From Pycnococcus provasolii (Eukaryota; Chlorophyta; Pseudoscourfieldiophyceae; Pseudoscourfieldiales; Pycnococcaceae), in contig OW568891.1 of assembly GCA_938743325.2 (NCBI GenBank), positions 310,001 through 374,000 on the forward strand: a stretch of 64,000 bases of DNA. The letters are read 5' to 3'. The first letter of the stretch is position 1. Each line of letters begins with the position of its first letter. Positions 1-9,208 of this stretch are shown here, one piece after another. Both the position numbers and the translations under genes were made by a program. The notes under the pieces were generated by a model. That model was not told the DNA's origin and searched no databases. It worked only from the letters and a program-made list of their open reading frames with translations.

Positions 1-140
1 GGTGTTAAGGTGATTTCTGCACATCCCCCGTTGTTTGGTCCCGTTATATGAACATTTAGGGTTACGGCTAGGGTTAGTAAAACACACTATTTTCCTTAAA
101 ACCCTAAGTCACGGCGCGGGTCACAGGAATTCGGGGGGTG

Positions 141-200
141 GTCATGACGCGTCATGACTTACCCCCGTTACCAGGTCACCGGTGACCCGGGTCATGACCC
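141..200. repeat. Cluster of three perfect palindromes
   Basis: Three perfect inverted repeats without loops lie within 60 bases: 18 bp at 141-158, 14 bp at 174-187 and 12 bp at 189-200. All are built from GTCA/TGAC half-sites, and the core GTCATGAC occurs three times. Such TGAC-rich dyads resemble dimeric transcription-factor sites (bZIP type), but the function is unknown. Confidence 0.7.
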
Positions 201-1342
201 GTGGCAACTATAGGTATGACTGTATGAGAAGATGACCGAAGATTGCCGTGCGCTCCATCAGGTTCCCGCCGGCCTCGGTCCATACTCCATACGTGATAAC
301 CGTTCTCTTTTCGCTGCTCATGGCGAAGTGGCGTACGAAGGGCGAGCACACATGACAACACGGTGTTACCTCTTGGGTGTGAAGGACTGAAGGCGGTGAA
401 CTCCTTACGATCTCCTTCATCTTTGCTCGGCTCGACATGCGCACGGTTCATCTCGACGACCAGAAGATACGTCCCGGGTATACCGCCGACATATGCGAGC
501 GCATCAGCGTCTTCAGCGACCTCGTTCGCCGTCGTTACCGTCGCACGCGACATCATGCAGTAATTGTTTATGAGTTTATCGCGTATGTCGGTGCGGACTG
601 TGGAGTCGAGGGAAAACCGTCAGCATTACGATAGGGTAGAAGAGGAGCTCTCGTTAGGGTTACGACAAACCTCTCGTTAGGGTTAGGTGACGTCGACAAG
701 CCTTCTGAGATCCTCTCTCTCTCTCTGAGTGAGCTTGCCCTGGCAGCCTGAGAGAACCTTCTGTCCGGCTCCGGCGGTATTCGTTCCTGAATCTCGGAAG
801 AAGGTTTCCGAACCGAACCAAGAACCAAACAAGTGCTCTTTTCCATCTTTCCATCCTTTGGAAATCAGAAAAAGCGTTGCTGCAAATCATCAACGTACGG
901 GTAACCAACCCCCCCATAATCTAAACGGCTAAAAGGGTAGAGCGAGCACGAGCACGAGGGAGAGGGGCACGAGGACCGGGCACGAGGCATTTCTAAATAA
1001 AAAAATCAACGCTCCCCAGGTCCAAAGCACATGGCGAAAGCGGGAAGTGGAAGATTTTCCCAACCACCGCGTGAATAATACTGTAATTGTCGCAGGACCG
1101 AATACCCTTATGGGAAATCTTCGTTCCAGCCCCCTGGGTCGACGCCGTTGGTCGGAGGGGGAAATCCCCCCACTGGAGGGGGGATTGAAACCTGTGGAAA
1201 ACGTTGCACACTCACCTCATCACCCCTCTGTCTCTGCCTTGGTGCCATCGTTTTTCTTAGAAAATCTTGGCCGTTTGTTTCAATCTTACAGCGCCGTGAG
1301 AGGTGTCATCTCTTCTCGTGCATTCTTTGTGTCGCTTTGTAC

Positions 1343-1370
1343 CTTGGCTCTTGGCTCTTGGCTCTTGGCT
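1343..1370. repeat. CTTGGCT heptamer tandem repeat
   Basis: Four perfect copies of the 7-base unit CTTGGCT are followed by a degenerate copy. The array ends about 11 bases before the ATG chosen for the J-domain/ferredoxin gene, so it probably lies in its 5' leader. Confidence 0.75.
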
Positions 1371-1381
1371 CTGGGCTGACG

Positions 1382-2365
1382 ATGATCACTCGTCCTTTTA
1401 AGTCATCCATGTCGCGGCGTCCCCAGGTCTTCAACCCCAGGCCTGTAGGCCTGTCTTCGCACCGTTCTCGTCAAATGAAAGTATACGCGCAGGCGCACAA
1501 GAGACTCGCGCGAAAGCAGTATGGGAAGGAGTTTGTCGACTACTACGACCTCATGGGCGTCGAGCCCACCGCGCAGGCGGACGAGATCAAGGGTGCGTAC
1601 CGCGATCTCCAGAAGATGTGCCACCCCGACGTGTGCGGAGAAGACGGACACGAGATGTGCGTCATCTTGAACGACGCGTACGACGTCCTGTCCACGCCCA
1701 AGGCGCGCAAAAACTACGACGCCGCGCGCGTCGTCGCAAAGCAGGACGAGGAGGAGGGGTACACCGGCTTGACGAAATCCAAGTGGTGCAGCAAGGACGA
1801 GGAAGAGACGCGCGCCGTGTTCGTCGACGAAAACGCGTGCATCGGATGCCGCGCGTGCATCTACCACGCAGCTGCAACCTTCCGCGTCGACGACGACGCG
1901 TACGGACGTGCGCACGTCTTCGCGCAGTGGCTGAACGACGAGGAGACAATACAGATAGCCATGGACGCGTGTCCCGTGTCTTGTATACACTGGGTCGACA
2001 GGGAAGAGCTTCCCGTTCTCGAGCACGTCATGGCGAAGCTCCCACGCGTGGATGTGGCTGCCATGATGATGAGCAGCTCGTCTGCGCCCGCCGACCCGTT
2101 CGCTGCCGCCGAGACGTTCTACAGAAAGCGCGCCGACCTCATTCGCAAGCGTAAGCTCGAGCGTGAGGGTATGGCAAATGCGAAGCGGCGCAACACCACG
2201 TACTACGCGACAGCGGAGGCTACTGATAAGTCTGATAAGCTGAAGGTGGTTGAGAGGGTGCGCGAGATGGCGCGTAAGGCGGCGAACGGCGAGTGCAAGG
2301 TGGATGTCGACGACCTGGATCGTGAGCCCATCGCCCTTCTTCCCGCGCCTGGCACGACGTCTTAG
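1382..2365 (+). CDS. Chloroplast J-domain/ferredoxin fusion protein (CDJ3-5 like)
   Basis: A protein of 327 residues with an N-terminal J-domain and a bacterial-type 4Fe-4S ferredoxin domain. The J-domain holds the HPD triad (in CHPDVCG) that stimulates Hsp70 ATPase. The cluster ligands are seen as CIGCRAC and, about 50 residues later, the CPVSC segment. The same domain pair defines Chlamydomonas CDJ3-CDJ5, which bind Fe-S clusters and work with plastid Hsp70B. The basic, Ser/Arg-rich N-terminus suits a plastid transit peptide. The ATG at 1382 was chosen because the open frame upstream (to 1148) runs through the heptamer repeat; 1409 is a second in-frame option. The C-terminus is charged and Arg/Lys-rich without a recognised domain. 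A redox- or iron-sensing co-chaperone role is inferred from the family. Confidence 0.88.
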   Translation: MITRPFKSSMSRRPQVFNPRPVGLSSHRSRQMKVYAQAHKRLARKQYGKEFVDYYDLMGVEPTAQADEIKGAYRDLQKMCHPDVCGEDGHEMCVILNDAYDVLSTPKARKNYDAARVVAKQDEEEGYTGLTKSKWCSKDEEETRAVFVDENACIGCRACIYHAAATFRVDDDAYGRAHVFAQWLNDEETIQIAMDACPVSCIHWVDREELPVLEHVMAKLPRVDVAAMMMSSSSAPADPFAAAETFYRKRADLIRKRKLEREGMANAKRRNTTYYATAEATDKSDKLKVVERVREMARKAANGECKVDVDDLDREPIALLPAPGTTS

Positions 2366-2788
2366 GTCGTGACCCTTTGGACTATACCTGGTCTTCACCG
2401 GTTTCACTCCTGGCCTGTAGTGCCCACCAGGGGTTGCAACTTGTTAACTTGTAACTAATGCATTGGGACGACTTCGATTCTTTTCTTTCAAAACTTATTC
2501 TTCGTATGCTTATCTAAATACAGTAGCTCTTCGGTTGTATCCTCCGTCGTAGGAAGTGCATTCGTCTTTGTCTTTTGTTTGCGCGAGTCAACTAACTTGC
2601 ACTCTTAACTTGTTGCCTGTACTTTTAAGAATTAAGACACGCGCACGCACACCACACGCACGCACGCAGTCACATAGCACAGACTACTCCTATTTGACTC
2701 CTATTCTGTCAATGAGTATCTTGGGTGGTTCGCTCTGGTGCTTGATTTGGGTTGTTTGGTTAGAGTACAATGTGAAGGTGAGATTTGT
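2366..2788. other. Intergenic region between convergent genes
   Basis: This is the 3' region shared by the convergent J-domain/ferredoxin and RCC1-like genes. It contains a CA/CG-rich simple stretch near 2638-2670 and T-rich DNA. No convincing gene was seen. Confidence 0.6.
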
Positions 2789-3814
2789 TTACAAGATGCG
2801 AACCTCAGTCATGAACCGCGTGCTGTTGAGCTCACCTAAGCGCGACGCATCGGTAGGTGCTTGGCCGAAGGTGTTGGCACCCCAGCACGCGACGCTCCCA
2901 TCGGCTCGCAATGCCAACGAGTGAAAGAAACCCGCGGCAACCGCTACGAAGTCGCCCTCCACGCCAGCGGGAGACGCTTTGCCCAAGGTGTTGGATCCCC
3001 AGCACGCGACGCTCCCGTCGGCTTGCAGTGCCAACGAGTGACCAGTGCCCGCGGCGACCGCTACGAAGTCGCCCTCCACGCCAGCGGGAGGCGCTTCGCC
3101 GTTATCGTTATCACCCCAGCACGCAACGCTCCCATCGGCTCGCAGTGCCAACGAGTAATCGAAGCCCGCGGCGACCGCTACGAAGTCGCCCTCCACGCCG
3201 GCGGGAGGCGCTTGGCCGTCGCCGTTATCACCCCAGCACGCGACGCTCCCGTCGGCTCGCAGTGCCAACGAGTGTGCATTGCCCGCGGCGACCGCTACGA
3301 AGTCGCCCTCCACACCAGCGGGAGGCGCTTTGCCGAAGTGGTTGGCACCCCAGCACGCGACGCTCCCATCGGCTCGCAATGCCAACGAGTAATCGAAGCC
3401 CGCGGCGACCGCTACGAAGTCGCCCTCCACGCCGGCGGGAGGCGCTTGGCCGTCGCCGTTATCACCCCAGCACGCGACGCTCCCGTCGGCTCGCAGTGCC
3501 AACGAGTGTGCATTGCCCGCGGCGACCGCTACAAAGTCGCCCTCCACGCCAGTGGGAGGCGCTCTGCCGTCATCGTTATCACCCCAGCACGCGACGCTCC
3601 CGTCGGCTCGCAGTGCCAACGAGTGATAGTAACCCGCACTAATCACGGCGTTTGCCCTCGCGCGCCGAATGCGTCTTTCTTGAACAGCGGCGAGTCGCCG
3701 CGGCCTGTGCACGGTGACGAGCCAGTCGAGCCATACGGCGATGGCTTTGTCCTTCAGGCTCAGCAGGTGGTTGTGTGACGCTGACGCTGGTGGGACACGA
3801 ATGTCCACGGGCAT
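2789..3814 (-). CDS. RCC1-like seven-bladed beta-propeller protein
   Basis: A protein of 341 residues made almost wholly of seven tandem repeats of 39 residues, each with the core HSLALRADGSVACWG followed by a variable loop (DNDDG, DNGDG, ANHFG and so on) and APPAGVEGDFVAVAAG. This is the RCC1 repeat, and seven units make one closed propeller. The roughly 55-residue N-terminal extension is basic, with an IQ-like Arg-rich segment, and has no signal peptide. Repeats 2 and 4 are identical in sequence, so the array has been homogenised recently. Without the specific residues of true RCC1 I would not assign Ran exchange activity; a binding or scaffold role is more cautious. The sense-strand promoter motif TTAGGGGTT lies 59 bases upstream. 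Confidence 0.82.
   Translation of the reverse strand: MPVDIRVPPASASHNHLLSLKDKAIAVWLDWLVTVHRPRRLAAVQERRIRRARANAVISAGYYHSLALRADGSVACWGDNDDGRAPPTGVEGDFVAVAAGNAHSLALRADGSVACWGDNGDGQAPPAGVEGDFVAVAAGFDYSLALRADGSVACWGANHFGKAPPAGVEGDFVAVAAGNAHSLALRADGSVACWGDNGDGQAPPAGVEGDFVAVAAGFDYSLALRADGSVACWGDNDNGEAPPAGVEGDFVAVAAGTGHSLALQADGSVACWGSNTLGKASPAGVEGDFVAVAAGFFHSLALRADGSVACWGANTFGQAPTDASRLGELNSTRFMTEVRIL
2830..3640. repeat. 117-bp tandem coding repeats of the RCC1 gene
   Basis: The period is exactly 117 bp: the block AGCACGC starts at 2884 and again at 3001. Units are nearly identical apart from a short variable loop. Two successive units recur as a 234-bp higher-order pair. Because 117 is divisible by three, long false frames stay open on the opposite strand. 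Confidence 0.9.
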
Positions 3815-3872
3815 GACGACGTTCCAAAGAGGAATGATGAAGCAGAGGAATGAAGTTGTGTTGGTTTTCCCA

Positions 3873-3920
3873 AACCCCTAATAGAATCAAAAATTCTGAA
3901 ATTCTTTTTTTAACCCCTAA
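3873..3920 (-). promoter_or_regulatory. Two AACCCCTAA promoter motifs
   Basis: Perfect copies occur at 3873-3881 and 3912-3920, in the divergent promoter of the RCC1-like gene (minus) and the small membrane protein gene (plus). Read on the minus strand they are TTAGGGGTT, the orientation seen upstream of most genes carrying this motif. Confidence 0.6.
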
Positions 3921-4006
3921 TAATCTTCTTTAGCCTTATCCGTCTCTCTCTCCCATTTGGCCTTTTTCGTTTTTCCCTTTTTTTTCCCTCGGAGAAAGAA
4001 GAAGCG

Positions 4007-4510
4007 ATGGCCGCCGCCGCCGTATCCTCCGTGAGCGTAAGCAGCAGCACACGTGGTGTCCCGCGTCACCCTGCTCCGTCCCGCACGCGCCCTGCTCCGT
4101 CCACCTCTCGGTATAGCAGAAGGTCTGGAAGGATGGTCGTAGAGGCACGCAAGGATAAAGGGGGGCGTGGTTCGGGACCGGGACCTGGATCCGCACCGCT
4201 GCGCATGGAAACCGAAGAACAAGCCAAGGCGGCGCGCCAATTCAAAAAGTCACTCGACGGTGACGACGGTGACGGAAACGACGGTGGAAGTGGGGGAGGA
4301 GGAGGAGATGACGGTGACGGATATGGAGAGGAAGGTGAGGGAAAGCAGTGGATCGGACTTCTCCTGCTCGCGGGATGTGCGGGTATCTACCACACCATGC
4401 AAACGCAGGCGGGACTCACGTGGAGCTGGAAGCACTTCAGCTACGTTCGATACGTTGAACCAGTCGTCGCTGCTCCGGTAAAGCGGCGTGAGTCCATTCA
4501 ACTGCGATAA
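4007..4510 (+). CDS. Small plastid-type protein with one membrane segment (unknown)
   Basis: A protein of 167 residues that I do not recognise. It starts MAAAAVSSVSV and has a Ser/Arg/Pro-rich leader typical of a chloroplast transit peptide, then an acidic Gly/Asp-rich linker (about 80-115), then one hydrophobic segment (about 118-130, GLLLLAGCAGIYH) and a short tail ending in ESIQLR. The arrangement of helix then WSWKHF recalls the N-terminal membrane domain of FtsH/AFG3 proteases, but no AAA domain follows before the next gene. GT-type splice donors occur near 4479 and 4490, so a 3' exon cannot be ruled out. Confidence 0.6.
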   Translation: MAAAAVSSVSVSSSTRGVPRHPAPSRTRPAPSTSRYSRRSGRMVVEARKDKGGRGSGPGPGSAPLRMETEEQAKAARQFKKSLDGDDGDGNDGGSGGGGGDDGDGYGEEGEGKQWIGLLLLAGCAGIYHTMQTQAGLTWSWKHFSYVRYVEPVVAAPVKRRESIQLR

Positions 4511-4635
4511 AACACGAATGAACGTTTCCAATCAAACATAAAAACGCTGCATTTTCTCGTTTTTTTTTCCCCATCCACCAGCAAGTAAAGAAAGCTTTTA
4601 AGAAGAAAACACAGTTTTGATTTTTGATTAAAAAA

Positions 4636-6363
4636 TTACGCATCTGACGTTGACTTTGAATCCGCCGCCGCCGCCGCCGTGTTGACAATCTTTTTCTGCC
4701 TTGCATCTGCAATCCAAGCTCGCATGATATCAAGCTCGCGCGCACGCGCCTCCGTAAACGCCGGAGGGTCGTCGCTCCTCGAAAAGAATAAGTCGACGTG
4801 GTGTGCCGCGCCCTTGATGAGCAGCGGAGTCACACCAAGCGGACCCGTCTCGCGAACCATGCCCGGTAAAATGCCGCCACGACTCCACGGGTCAAGCTCG
4901 CCATTTGACAGCACGACGCGCGTCACGCTCGGAAGCGCAGACTTGCCGCCGAAACGCGTCTGCGCCCAGAACGGGTCGACGCGATCTGACGTCAAATTCC
5001 AGCGAGACATGCAGCCGCTGACTGTGGCATTGAGGTCGAACGGCTGGCTGAAGAACATGTCACGCTTACCGTCGCGGGACATCGGCTGCAGCATTTCGGT
5101 GCAGAACTGGTAATCCCACAGCATCCCGTCCAAGCTTGTGTCTGGATTCACACCCACGCGCCAGTCGACGCAATCGAGGCTACCGCTGTGATTGTAGAAC
5201 ACCAAGCTCGAATCCACGAGCTTGCGAATCGCAGTGCTTCCGCTGTCACTGCACAGCTGTTCACAAGCGACACGTACGGGAAATGGAGGGAGCGTTCCAT
5301 GACCGTTGAGGATGTAGCTCGACGGATACGGGAAGTCGCCCATCGCCATGAAATCGTAGCTGCTCTGCACCCATAAGGCGAGCTGGTAGACGTCGTCGAG
5401 GCTGTCGAGAGGCGTGGTTTTGCACAACTTCGCCTCCTGCCGAATCTGCTCGCGCCCCTCCGGCGAGTCTGCGAGGCTGAGCAGCTGGGAGTACCCAACA
5501 CGTGACTCGCTGGCACACGTCGCGCAGCTGCCACCTGGCGTTGGCGATGCGTCGTCCGTGACGGTGGCGCCGTACGACTCCAGGTCGTACGGCGGGTTGT
5601 CGTCGAGGAACGAGAAAGCTGGTGCGGACGCGGCGATGGCACCCACGGTGGATGCGGGGTACGTGAGACGGAACCAGTACGCAAGCATGCCTCCGTACGA
5701 ACCACCAAATGCGATGAACGGGCTTGACGGACCGACGCCGGGGATGGAAGCCGCACCGCCGTTCTTCAGAGTGAAGATGAGGTGCGCGTAGTCCGCGAGC
5801 GCCTGTTCGACGCTCAGGAAGCGCAGCTTATCACTGAGCGTAGTTTCATCGTCGCGCAGAAGATTTTCAGGCAAGCTCTTTCCGTAGTAGCGGTGCTCCG
5901 CAAAGACGAGCGCGGCGTCGTCGAGTTTGGAAGCGGACTCCCACATGAGCCCGGTGGCATTCAAGTACAGCGTGACGTCCGCCTCGTTTCCGCAGTAGAA
6001 AAGCACAGGTCTGTCAGCGTCGTCTTTGTGCTTGAATTTTCGTTTCGACTTTGGACTTTCGCATACGAAGTACCTCTGCTTGAATGTCTCGGACGTCCCT
6101 CTTGATAGCTGGTCGAGTTTCTGCTCGAGGTAGTGCACGGAGCACGACGAGAGCGGGGAGGAGAATCGGTCCGACTCGGGCAAGCCGAGGCCCTTTAATG
6201 GTATGCGTGATGCTGAGCGAGCTGCAATACCACGGCCAGCAGAGGCGGCATAGAATGGCCAGCAGAGGCAGAGGAGCACCAACACGAGCAAAGAAGTATT
6301 CCTTGCCCAAACACGCGGCAACGGCAACACGCGGCGCGTCGTCGCAGGGGCGAGCACGGGCAT
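4636..6363 (-). CDS. Serine carboxypeptidase S28 family (Pro-X carboxypeptidase/DPP7 like)
   Basis: A protein of 575 residues. The N-terminus carries a hydrophobic stretch (about 24-41) ending in AASAG, a plausible signal peptide or anchor. The peptidase S28 fold follows: YFVCE near 98-102, LFYCGNEADV near 121-130, FAEHRYYGKSLP near 154-165, then the nucleophile motif GGSYGGMLAYW with the catalytic Ser at about 222. The catalytic Asp is in NGELDPWSRGG (about 491) and the His in GAAHHVDLF (about 521), completing the triad. Family members remove residues C-terminal (PRCP) or N-terminal dipeptides (DPP7) adjacent to proline in lysosomes or the secretory path. Length agrees with the family. The specificity cannot be told from sequence alone. 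The promoter motif TTAGGGGTT (sense) lies 56 bases upstream. Confidence 0.92.
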   Translation of the reverse strand: MPVLAPATTRRVLPLPRVWARNTSLLVLVLLCLCWPFYAASAGRGIAARSASRIPLKGLGLPESDRFSSPLSSCSVHYLEQKLDQLSRGTSETFKQRYFVCESPKSKRKFKHKDDADRPVLFYCGNEADVTLYLNATGLMWESASKLDDAALVFAEHRYYGKSLPENLLRDDETTLSDKLRFLSVEQALADYAHLIFTLKNGGAASIPGVGPSSPFIAFGGSYGGMLAYWFRLTYPASTVGAIAASAPAFSFLDDNPPYDLESYGATVTDDASPTPGGSCATCASESRVGYSQLLSLADSPEGREQIRQEAKLCKTTPLDSLDDVYQLALWVQSSYDFMAMGDFPYPSSYILNGHGTLPPFPVRVACEQLCSDSGSTAIRKLVDSSLVFYNHSGSLDCVDWRVGVNPDTSLDGMLWDYQFCTEMLQPMSRDGKRDMFFSQPFDLNATVSGCMSRWNLTSDRVDPFWAQTRFGGKSALPSVTRVVLSNGELDPWSRGGILPGMVRETGPLGVTPLLIKGAAHHVDLFFSRSDDPPAFTEARARELDIMRAWIADARQKKIVNTAAAAADSKSTSDA

Positions 6364-6418
6364 GGCGGTTTTGGTAACGGTTCTGGCGGAGTGCCAGTTT
6401 TTGGGGCGAGGTTTCCCA

Positions 6419-6427
6419 AACCCCTAA
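6419..6427 (-). promoter_or_regulatory. AACCCCTAA promoter motif
   Basis: A perfect copy lies 56 bases upstream of the S28 peptidase start codon and reads TTAGGGGTT on the gene's strand. An imperfect partner (TTTGGGGGTTA) follows about 12 bases further upstream. Confidence 0.55.
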
Positions 6428-6500
6428 CTTAAAAAATCGTTTGGGGGTTATGGCTCCTCACACAAGGTTTGTTACCTATCTATCTATACACGTTCCCTTG

Positions 6501-8105
6501 TCACGCCTCCGAGCAGCAGCAGCAGCAGTTGAACGCCTTGACGACGTTGCTCCATATGCTCTGCTGCTTGTCCTCGGGCGTTGTTGTTGCATACTCCCAC
6601 TTCAAATCAAAGTCCTCCTCCGACGCGTTGTTGTAGTTGTTAAGGTCACGCGGCGTCGATGCCACTGGGCTCGTGGGACACGAAAAGAAGACGTCGTCAC
6701 TCAAACGGGACGTGCTGCAATGCAGCTTCGTTAGAAGAGGAGTATCTTCTTCTTCGTGGACTTGGTGGCGTAATGACGATGATACTGCCGATTCGCCGGG
6801 CGGAGGAGGAGATGATGATGGCTGAAGTGTAGTAGTAGTAGTAGACGACGATGCTCCCGCTTCCAACGACGACGCCGGTGCTGCTTCCATTCTCTCAACA
6901 AAGGAGCAGATGAGGCCACATCGCATGGCAGCAACTTCAAGAGCTTGAATCCGAGTGCTGAGTGTGCACTGCTTCGACGACGGCGGGGGTTGGACGCCAA
7001 GCTCTTTCTCTAGCATTTCGACACGATTCAGCAGCGCAGGATGATGATGTTCGTGGTGAAGCTCGTGTGAGAGACGTCGTCGCGTTGAACACATCTCCCG
7101 CCTGTGCTCAGGCATCCACGTTCGATCCACGATGTCATCGGCATTCACCCATGGCCCAATCTCGGGCGTAATGCCAGCACGGCGTGCCGTTGAAATCGGA
7201 TGAGCTCCACGTAGGCAGGATTGGAAGTCGTCAGAGTTGCCACCAAGAAAGCTAGGTAGATTCTCCACGGGAATCTCCTCGAGAAGCACATCGCGGACGC
7301 GGTGTTTGTCGGATGCGCTGACGATGCGAATCTTCGATGCCGTCTTGGAATCAAGGAGTGGCCGAATCAGCGTCCAGATACATCTCATCCACAGCGGCGC
7401 GTTGATGATGAACAGCCGCCCCATCATCTCAGGGTAGTTGTTCGATGCTACACGAATTCCCGAGAGAACGACGCTCTGCATGCTCGACCACTGCATCATG
7501 CTGATTCCGTCGATATCAAAGATGCTTAGCACGCACGGAAAAGCCGTTGTTGCCGATTGTTGTGCCAGCAGGGCAGGGTGCAATTGACGGTAGAGACGCT
7601 CATAATCGAGCACCTGCCACCTCACGTATCGTTCGTGCGTGGTGATTTGCCAAAGCGCCTTGGCGCTCACGTCCGTCAACTTTTGATACCACACAGGAAA
7701 GCCGTCCTTCGATGTCTTGTGCCAAAATGTCGGGATGATTTCCAGCACTTCAGGAAGCTCGTGGAAAAGCAATCCTGATCTATCGTGATGATCGTCATGC
7801 TCGTTGTCGTAGATGTTGCGTAAAGCCCTTGTCATTTCATCGTATACCGCATCAATGTGCACGTCGCGTCGCCAAACGATGTGTGCATGCAGCATTTTTG
7901 CGGCGCGAGACATGTCATGGCCGCGTGCTCGCAGGAACCGAATCACGAACGCGGGATTGTCGACGTGAGCCGGGAGCGGTGCGAAACGCCTGCGCAGACC
8001 CTCCAAGAGCTTGGAAGCTGCCCGAATTTCGTGCGATGTCGAAGGTGATCCTGGCGGTGGATCTTCTTCTTCTTCAGCAGCAGAAGTCGTGTTCTTCTCA
8101 CGCAT
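6501..8105 (-). CDS. Sec14-like (CRAL-TRIO) lipid transfer protein
   Basis: A protein of 534 residues. A CRAL-TRIO N-terminal helical region (about 25-90, with FVIRFLRARGHDMSRAAKML) is followed by the Sec14 lipid-binding domain (about 115-300), seen in DIDGISMMQW, YPEMMGRLFIINAP and VENLPSFLGG. Proteins of this family exchange phosphatidylinositol and other lipids between membranes and couple them to signalling. The C-terminal 230 residues are Ser/Thr/Pro-rich with short helical stretches and no recognised GOLD or nodulin domain. The last dozen residues hold six consecutive cysteines, a possible S-acylation site that could tether the protein to membrane. The Cys run is coded by a GCA/GCT-type triplet repeat, so it may be length-variable. 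Confidence 0.9.
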   Translation of the reverse strand: MREKNTTSAAEEEEDPPPGSPSTSHEIRAASKLLEGLRRRFAPLPAHVDNPAFVIRFLRARGHDMSRAAKMLHAHIVWRRDVHIDAVYDEMTRALRNIYDNEHDDHHDRSGLLFHELPEVLEIIPTFWHKTSKDGFPVWYQKLTDVSAKALWQITTHERYVRWQVLDYERLYRQLHPALLAQQSATTAFPCVLSIFDIDGISMMQWSSMQSVVLSGIRVASNNYPEMMGRLFIINAPLWMRCIWTLIRPLLDSKTASKIRIVSASDKHRVRDVLLEEIPVENLPSFLGGNSDDFQSCLRGAHPISTARRAGITPEIGPWVNADDIVDRTWMPEHRREMCSTRRRLSHELHHEHHHPALLNRVEMLEKELGVQPPPSSKQCTLSTRIQALEVAAMRCGLICSFVERMEAAPASSLEAGASSSTTTTTLQPSSSPPPPGESAVSSSLRHQVHEEEDTPLLTKLHCSTSRLSDDVFFSCPTSPVASTPRDLNNYNNASEEDFDLKWEYATTTPEDKQQSIWSNVVKAFNCCCCCSEA

Positions 8106-8679
8106 TTATTTGCAGTATTTCTGATGAAGAAAAGAACAAAAAAGGCTGCAGCAGGTTGTTACGCCATTGAAATAAAACTATGACAAACTTCGGGCAGCCT
8201 CGGCGACAATTCGTCAATTCATTCTCAGGGGGACACCAACTGTACTGTAATAAAGGTCCAATTTTATTTTATTTTCTGTTTTTTTTTTTTCGACATTTCG
8301 CTCGTGCCGTATGAAGCACCTCATCAAGTTGACATATGTAGCTCAGAAGCAGATTTTCTGCAACTTGACAAGCAGCTTGTCACTTAAGTGTAAAGTGCCA
8401 AGTGGCCAAGTCCGCCACACCTAATGGCGTTGCTCATTTTTGAAACATGAGCGAGTCGTTTCATCCCGCGAAGGGCAAGGCAAGTAACGAACGTGTGCTG
8501 ACGTGTACACGCCTCCCTCATCGGCGTCGTGCGTGCATCATGCGCGCGCTTCTTCGTTTCCATACATGTAGATGCGGAGGAGGTTGAGAGAGAGCCGTTG
8601 GAGAGTAACTCCACTCCACTCCCACTCACTCACCTGCTTCACAGTTGCTTCCCTCGTGACCTTGTACAAGTTCCGTGCC

Positions 8680-8711
8680 CAAAACAAAACAAAACAAAAC
8701 AAAACAAAACA
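8680..8711. repeat. AAAAC pentanucleotide microsatellite
   Basis: About six tandem copies of AAAAC are visible as a clean run. It is non-coding. Confidence 0.85.
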
Positions 8712-8757
8712 ACGGACGTTGTTGACCCATTCACTTTCATGGTAAAATATGACCATT

Positions 8758-8935
8758 GACCAGCACCACCACCATCTTGACCACCACCATCTTGACCAGC
8801 AGCATCTTGACCACCATCTTGACCACCACTGTCACCACCACCACCACCATCTTGACCACCACCATCTTGACCACCACTGTCACCACTGTCACCACCAGCA
8901 CCAGCAGCAGCACCACCATCTTGACCACGCCGATT
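8758..8935. repeat. Minisatellite of CACCATCTTGACCAC-type units
   Basis: Imperfect tandem array of 15-27 base units built from ACCACCACCATCTTG, with interruptions of CACTGTCACC. It is open in several frames and so gives spurious His/Thr/Gly-rich frames on both strands. Confidence 0.85.
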
Positions 8936-9208
8936 GACAAACCTCCGCCTAAAGGTAGGGTACTCGACAACAAACGCAAATAATAGTCTATGGAGAGGCT
9001 CGCCACAACAACAACAACAACAACAATATTCGCACTCAACAACGGACAATATTACTTTGCCAAAAAAAGAATAGTCTAGCGAACAAAAGGCTCTTCTCTC
9101 CGGAGCAGCCGAGTCATTCATGCGCACGCATTAAAACACGTGCATGCCGACGACAACAAACCTGTGTTAGAAACCTGTGTTAGAATTTAATCTTCACGGA
9201 CGTCTCAC

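Larger units (their letters stand above)
1..1381. other. Upstream intergenic region, no gene seen
   Basis: No reading frame here looks like a real protein; the open frames are short and of biased composition. The stretch holds a dense group of short palindromes (141-200), scattered TTAGGG-like hexamers around 60-80 and 645-690, and a heptamer tandem repeat just before the first gene (1343-1370). The end of a gene lying to the left of the window could be hidden in the first few hundred bases. Confidence 0.6.
8106..9208. other. Repeat-rich intergenic region without a convincing gene
   Basis: About 1.1 kb between the Sec14-like gene and the giant Sfi1-repeat gene. It holds an AAAAC pentamer array (8680-8711), a GAC/CAC-rich minisatellite (8758-8935) and CAA repeats (9003-9024). 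A tandem duplication of AACCTGTGTTAG (about 9160-9187) lies just before the Sfi1 gene. Long frames here are products of the repeats. Confidence 0.65.

Noticed and set aside
1403-2407. Minus-strand frame of 334 residues over the J-domain/ferredoxin gene
   Set aside because: The sense strand encodes recognisable domains and the antisense frame does not.
2830-3640. Possible CRISPR-like regular repeats
   Set aside because: The period is an in-frame coding repeat with protein-level conservation, in a eukaryotic nuclear context.
2857-3778. Two plus-strand frames of 261 and 305 residues
   Set aside because: They are antisense readings of the RCC1 repeats, kept open because the unit is 117 bp, a multiple of three.
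8639-9127. Gly/Asp/Gln-rich frame of 162 residues, minus strand
   Set aside because: It is a translation of the minisatellite and the AAAAC array; no folded part.
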